Positions 60,771-64,000 of a stretch of 64,000 bases of DNA are shown here, piece by piece (positions within the stretch are counted from its first letter, which is position 1; each line of letters begins with the position of its first letter). The stretch spans positions 1 through 64,000 of the forward strand of contig NZ_JUIW01000011.1 of the NCBI RefSeq assembly GCF_004151245.1, in the 5' to 3' direction. This DNA comes from Flavobacterium beibuense. GTDB taxonomy: Bacteria > Bacteroidota > Bacteroidia > Flavobacteriales > Flavobacteriaceae. The notes under the pieces were generated by a model that worked only from the letters and a program-made list of their open reading frames with translations, searched no databases and was not told the DNA's origin. A program made the position numbers and the translations under genes.

Positions 60771-61649
60771 ATGCTTAGTATAGATCCAAAAGAAATACCT
60801 ACAGCAAAGCTTCAGGGTTATTTACAGGGAGCCATAGGCCCAAGACCCATAGCTTTTGCCAGCACAATAGACAAAGACGGAACCCCAAACCTGTCTCCGT
60901 TCAGTTTTTTTAACGTATTTAGCGCAAACCCGCCAATACTGGTTTTCTCACCTTCACGCAGGGTAAGAGACAATACTATAAAGCATACGCTTATTAATGC
61001 AGAACTTAACCGGGAGGTCGTTATTAACGTGGTTAACTATGCCATTGTACAGCAGGCATCATTATCAAGTACGGAGTATGCCGAGGGAGTAAACGAGTTT
61101 ATCAAGTCGGGGTTAACGATGCTTCCGTCAGATATTGTTAAACCTTTCCGTGTTAAGGAATCACCTGTTCAGTTTGAGTGCAGGGTAAAAGATATTATTT
61201 CTCTAGGTGATGGCGGTGGTGCCGGAAACCTTATTATATGTGAAGTGGTAAAACTTCATGTTGATGAAAACATACTGGATGAAAACGGGGCTGTAGACCA
61301 AAACAAAATTGACCTTGTTTCCCGTATGGGTGGAAACTGGTACAGCCGTGCCAATGCAGGTCTTTTTGAGGTAGAAAAGCCACTTACAACACTAGGGATA
61401 GGTGTAGATGCCATTCCTGATTTTGTGAAAGAAAGCTCTGTTTTTGACGGTAACGATTTGGGCAAACTTGGTAACGTTGAGACTTTGCCTACCGAAGAAG
61501 AAATTGATACCTTTGTAGAAGGCTCATTTGAAACGAAAGCTGTTTTAAGCGCCGATGATGAAACAAAAAAATACCTGAAAGCCAAGGAACACCTTGACAA
61601 TAATGAGGTACTTACCGCATGGAAGGTACTGCTTGCAACAAGAAAATAA
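60771..61649 (+). CDS. Flavin reductase-like FMN-binding split-barrel protein
   Basis: 292 residues. The flavin fold shows GPRPIAFASTIDKDGTPNLS, then FSFFNVFSANPPILVFSPS with the phosphate loop region RRVRDNTIKHT. The remaining C-terminal segment of about 90 residues is specific to this subfamily. It probably reduces or carries FMN for a partner enzyme, which is not identified. DUF3127 follows 51 bp downstream. Confidence 0.87.
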   Translation: MLSIDPKEIPTAKLQGYLQGAIGPRPIAFASTIDKDGTPNLSPFSFFNVFSANPPILVFSPSRRVRDNTIKHTLINAELNREVVINVVNYAIVQQASLSSTEYAEGVNEFIKSGLTMLPSDIVKPFRVKESPVQFECRVKDIISLGDGGGAGNLIICEVVKLHVDENILDENGAVDQNKIDLVSRMGGNWYSRANAGLFEVEKPLTTLGIGVDAIPDFVKESSVFDGNDLGKLGNVETLPTEEEIDTFVEGSFETKAVLSADDETKKYLKAKEHLDNNEVLTAWKVLLATRK

Positions 61650-61700
61650 TGATAATTGCCCGGCTGTGCCGGTTGAAAACAACAATAACAAAACAGTATT

Positions 61701-62087
61701 ATGGAAGTTACAGGAAGAATTAAGATGATTGATGAAACTAAATCTTTTGGAAGCAACGGATTTAGAAAAAGAGAAGTGGTAGTTACAACAGATGAGCAGT
61801 ACCCGCAACACATCCTGGTTGAATTTACTCAGGATAAATGTGACCTGGTTAACAGCTATACGGTAGGCGAACCTGTAAGGATTTCCATTAATCTTAGAGG
61901 AAGAGAATGGGTAAACCCTCAGGGAGAAACCAAATACTTTAACTCTATCCAGGCATGGAGAATAGAAAAGCTACAGCCTGCTGCGCCTTCACAACAAATG
62001 CCGCAACAGCCTATGCCAAACTCTTATGACTCTTTTGAGCCGGCAACAAATTACAAAGAAGAAGACCACGACGATCTTCCTTTCTAA
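61701..62087 (+). CDS. DUF3127 protein
   Basis: 128 residues. The first about 90 residues match DUF3127, a small OB-fold-like domain (MEVTGRIKMIDETKSFGSNG, KREVVVTTDEQYPQHILVEF, RGREWVNPQGETKYFNSIQA). The Gln/Met/Pro-rich tail ends in an acidic DDLPF motif like that of single-stranded DNA-binding proteins. A role in DNA metabolism is plausible but only inferred. It has its own terminator. Confidence 0.85.
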   Translation: MEVTGRIKMIDETKSFGSNGFRKREVVVTTDEQYPQHILVEFTQDKCDLVNSYTVGEPVRISINLRGREWVNPQGETKYFNSIQAWRIEKLQPAAPSQQMPQQPMPNSYDSFEPATNYKEEDHDDLPF

Positions 62088-62107
62088 TAAAAGCAGAATA
62101 AAAAATG

Positions 62108-62136
62108 AAAGCCCCGAACAATGTTCGGGGCTTTTT
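62108..62136 (+). terminator. Terminator after the DUF3127 gene
   Basis: AAAGCCCCGAAC, loop AAT, GTTCGGGGCTTTTT. Confidence 0.92.
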
Positions 62137-62180
62137 GTTCAAAAAAAGACACTTCTCCTTTTGAAACAACCCAATAAGTA

Positions 62181-62236
62181 GTTTTTAAGTCCCCGACCCT
62201 AAGGTTACAAGGTGTGAGGTAAGGAAACTTAAAAAC
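62181..62236 (+). ncRNA. Candidate structured RNA region
   Basis: GTTTTTAAGT and ACTTAAAAAC form an exact 10-bp inverted repeat enclosing 36 nt that contain CCCC, GACC/GGT pairing and a GGTGTGAGGTAAGG stretch. It sits behind a terminator and just ahead of a small frame; nothing known was recognised. Confidence 0.4.
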
Positions 62237-62242
62237 ATTATT

Positions 62243-62350
62243 ATGAACATAACCGATTTTTATTACCCCGTTTTAATCCCCTGCCGCAGGTGTATCGGTG
62301 TGGCGACAGGGGTTCTTAAAAACGTGGTGATTATTGTTCTCCAAAACTAA
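62243..62350 (+). CDS. Possible 35-residue peptide
   Basis: ATG to TAA, encoding a peptide starting MNITDFYYPVLIPCRRC and ending VVIIVLQN. It lies 6 nt after the structured region, includes a CCCCTG/CAGGGG stem at the RNA level, and ends 3 bp before the convergent lipoprotein stop. Coding is unproven. Confidence 0.22.
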   Translation: MNITDFYYPVLIPCRRCIGVATGVLKNVVIIVLQN

Positions 62351-62352
62351 AA

Positions 62353-63006
62353 CTACATTGTTAAAACGGTTACTACCGCTGTATTTAATACTGCCTGTGC
62401 AGGACTGTATAACCCCCCTGAAAGGCCACAAGCCATAACATCCCTTGTTGTACCCCAGTCTTCGTCTCTTCCTTTTTTAGAATTGCTCATAATCGTTAAA
62501 TCTGAAGACATAACAATTATTTCCTTATCTGTCTGACTTATGTTGTAATTATTTTTTACTTCATCAGAAAATTCCTGAACCAATACATCAGACACGATAT
62601 ACGGATTAGACTCCTGTGTTATAAAACCACGTAAATCAACAGATGTAGCAACCTCAAAAGGCAATTCTACAACATATGCCTCTGTGTCTGCAATTGCCCT
62701 GTTGATATCACCCTCATCAACAAAAACATAATCACTTCCTTCTAAAGACATAAATGCCGAATTAGACTTAGCTATAGATAATATATTCTCCATAACTTCT
62801 TCAATACTGGCGCCGGATGTTCCATATCTGAGTATATATGCATCAGTAATCTCACCTAATACTAATGCTTCATAATTACTCTCACTGACACCCGATTTAA
62901 ATTTAATTTCACCATTTTTAACACTACTTCCTTCAAGGCTGTCATCTGTACTGCAACTTGTAAGAGCCAAAGCAGTAACTGCCATAAACAAAGAAAATCT
63001 TTTCAT
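62353..63006 (-). CDS. Hypothetical lipoprotein
   Basis: 217 residues. Lipobox LALTSC (C at residue 18), then a serine/acid-rich linker. The mature part alternates helices and strands without a recognised family, contains SKKGRDEDWG, and ends in a hydrophobic tail (LNTAVVTVLTM). It is divergent from the TPR-protein gene and has a good promoter at 63084-63115. Function is unknown. Confidence 0.65.
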   Translation of the reverse strand: MKRFSLFMAVTALALTSCSTDDSLEGSSVKNGEIKFKSGVSESNYEALVLGEITDAYILRYGTSGASIEEVMENILSIAKSNSAFMSLEGSDYVFVDEGDINRAIADTEAYVVELPFEVATSVDLRGFITQESNPYIVSDVLVQEFSDEVKNNYNISQTDKEIIVMSSDLTIMSNSKKGRDEDWGTTRDVMACGLSGGLYSPAQAVLNTAVVTVLTM

Positions 63007-63035
63007 TTAATCACGTTTTTAAGATTTGTTTCTTT

Positions 63036-63057
63036 GTTTACTTCCCGGGCAGTAAAC
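63036..63057. promoter_or_regulatory. Near-perfect 22-bp palindrome in the lipoprotein leader
   Basis: GTTTACT-T-CCCGGG-C-AGTAAAC; only the T/C pair breaks the symmetry. It lies about 20-40 nt after the predicted transcript start of the minus-strand lipoprotein gene. Confidence 0.55.
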
Positions 63058-63083
63058 ATTTTTTTCACTTTATCGATACAGGA

Positions 63084-63115
63084 CAAAACTATGAGAGGTA
63101 AAAAAAGTAGGCAAA
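63084..63115 (-). promoter_or_regulatory. Promoter of the lipoprotein gene 62353-63006
   Basis: On the minus strand TTTG (63112-63115), 20 bp, TAGTTTTG (63084-63091). Confidence 0.65.
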
Positions 63116-63124
63116 AGGTTGTTG

Positions 63125-63144
63125 TGCAGATTTATAAATCTGCA
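63125..63144. promoter_or_regulatory. Perfect 20-bp palindrome
   Basis: TGCAGATTT-AT-AAATCTGCA without a mismatch. It lies just beyond the -33 element of the minus-strand lipoprotein promoter and about 70 bp before the promoter of the TPR-protein gene. Confidence 0.6.
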
Positions 63145-63212
63145 GTGCAAAATCATATAACATACTGATAATCAAAAACAAAAAAATTAACATCTTTGCT
63201 TTTCAAAAAGTG

Positions 63213-63220
63213 TATTTTTG
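63213..63220 (+). promoter_or_regulatory. Candidate -7 element of the TPR-protein gene
   Basis: TATTTTTG; TTTG at 63195-63198 lies 14 bp upstream, shorter than ideal. Confidence 0.45.
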
Positions 63221-63294
63221 CATTATTCATAGTTTTTTTTAATTCCCTCTGTAAACAATAAGTAGTCTTTTTTAAACAAAAAGGCGATGAAAGA

Positions 63295-64000
63295 ATGATG
63301 ACACGCTATTTAATACTCTTTTTTATAATTCCTTTTTTGGGAGTGTCTCAGGAGAAGTTTGTTATTCCTGATTCCCTTTCTCAAAAAACTTTTGATCAGT
63401 TGATTGATGACATAGATGATTCTGAAGACGATGATCCTATCCTATGGACATATTTAAAAACCTATGTTCAAAAAGCAAAGAATGAACATAATGATGAGGA
63501 ATTGATTATAGGGTATCAAAAAACATTAAAAAGGTTACCTGAAAATGCAGCCCTAAAATACTCCGACAGTATTTTAAATATTGCCACCAGGCTTAACGAT
63601 GATTTACTTATAGGAAGGGGATATATTGATAGGGCAGTGATTTATTTTAAGTCGAAAAACTATGATGAATCATTAAACAACTACCTTATTGCTGATAAAT
63701 ACATCAATGAAACCAATGATGTTTACACACAGTATAAGATTAAATACGGAATAGCGAACATTAAATCATATCTGGGACATCACCAGGAAGCTTTAAATCT
63801 TTTTACCGAGTGTAAGGAATTTTACAGGAAGAGAGAGGGGTATAACAACAGGCAGGGCTATTTACATTCATTATGTTCAATGGGCAGAAGTAATTTCAGA
63901 CTTTCCAATTATGAAGAATGTTCTAAAATAAACAAAGAAGGGGTAGCTGAAAGTACTGGTGAAGACTTTACTCTTATTCACGGTTATTTTCTTCAGTCAG
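63295..64000 (+). CDS. TPR-repeat exported protein, possible sensor-regulator (partial)
   Basis: The frame is open from ATG 63295 (a second ATG follows at 63298) to the right edge, 235 codons. Residues 1-18 form a signal-like hydrophobic segment (TRYLILFFIIPFLGVSQ). The rest is helical with TPR-like pairs (YFKSKNYDESLNNYLIADKY, YLGHHQEALNLFTECKEFY). Bacteroidota have many proteins with this layout that continue into a membrane helix and a HTH or kinase domain, but that part is outside the window. Confidence 0.7.
   Translation, partial: MMTRYLILFFIIPFLGVSQEKFVIPDSLSQKTFDQLIDDIDDSEDDDPILWTYLKTYVQKAKNEHNDEELIIGYQKTLKRLPENAALKYSDSILNIATRLNDDLLIGRGYIDRAVIYFKSKNYDESLNNYLIADKYINETNDVYTQYKIKYGIANIKSYLGHHQEALNLFTECKEFYRKREGYNNRQGYLHSLCSMGRSNFRLSNYEECSKINKEGVAESTGEDFTLIHGYFLQS

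Noticed and set aside
61659..61672. CCGGC-TGT-GCCGG hairpin between the flavin reductase and DUF3127 genes
   Set aside because: Short, without a T run, and lies in a normal operon spacer; not enough to support a function.

Overview
The window looks like chromosomal DNA from a member of the Flavobacteriaceae (Bacteroidota), most likely Flavobacterium or a close relative. The evidence is an AT-rich background, many promoters of the Bacteroidota type (TTTG then TAnnTTTG, about 19 bp apart), weak use of Shine-Dalgarno sequences, SusC/SusD proteins, type IX secretion (T9SS) sorting domains, Cys-only lipoboxes, and family members such as DUF3127, DUF4301 and flavobacterial-type L13 with a GTG start. 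I see no insertion sequence, prophage, CRISPR array, tRNA or rRNA.

Layout. 1-4800 (minus) is the 5' part of a giant secreted adhesin-like gene that runs off the left edge. 5-20 kb is housekeeping: a NifU-type Fe-S scaffold, an AsmA-like protein, an M3 peptidase lipoprotein, a pseudouridine synthase, a UbiA prenyltransferase next to two mevalonate-pathway genes, TspO, small lipoproteins, a BaiN-like flavoprotein and a glycerophosphodiesterase. 20.5-38.2 kb is a complete maltose/maltodextrin utilisation locus. A minus-strand operon holds an MFS transporter, beta-phosphoglucomutase, GH65 phosphorylase and two GH13 amylases. A LacI-type regulator follows, then a plus-strand susC-susD-susE-amylase operon. 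Outer-membrane import by SusCDE, trimming by GH13 enzymes, inner-membrane uptake, phosphorolysis and conversion to glucose-6-phosphate form one pathway.

39.5-42.2 kb is the rplM-rpsI-rpsB-tsf translation cluster with structured intergenic leaders. 42.3-54 kb holds tandem small paralogues, alanine dehydrogenase, a queuosine-precursor-type transporter, a 1230-residue TraB/GumN protein with a TTG start, Tag glycosylase, AhcY, a phosphopantetheinyl transferase, a PnuC-type transporter, a DUF4301 protein with an extra N-terminal domain, and ArfB. 55-57.4 kb is a TPP riboswitch followed by a TonB-dependent receptor. The rest holds a SRPBCC protein, a Rieske-like lipoprotein, greA with a terminator-like leader hairpin, a HIT protein, an orphan histidine kinase, a flavin reductase, DUF3127, and a divergent lipoprotein/TPR-protein pair separated by striking palindromes.

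The genes are mostly familiar families. The more unusual content is in non-coding regions: a perfect inverted repeat that buries the start codon of the TPP-controlled receptor, a greA leader attenuator candidate, overlapping mutually exclusive hairpins before the maltose transporter, near-identical upstream regions of two diverged paralogues, a perfect FNR-type box, and a 20-bp perfect palindrome beside the TPR gene. All were found by eye; none has been tested by covariation or database search.
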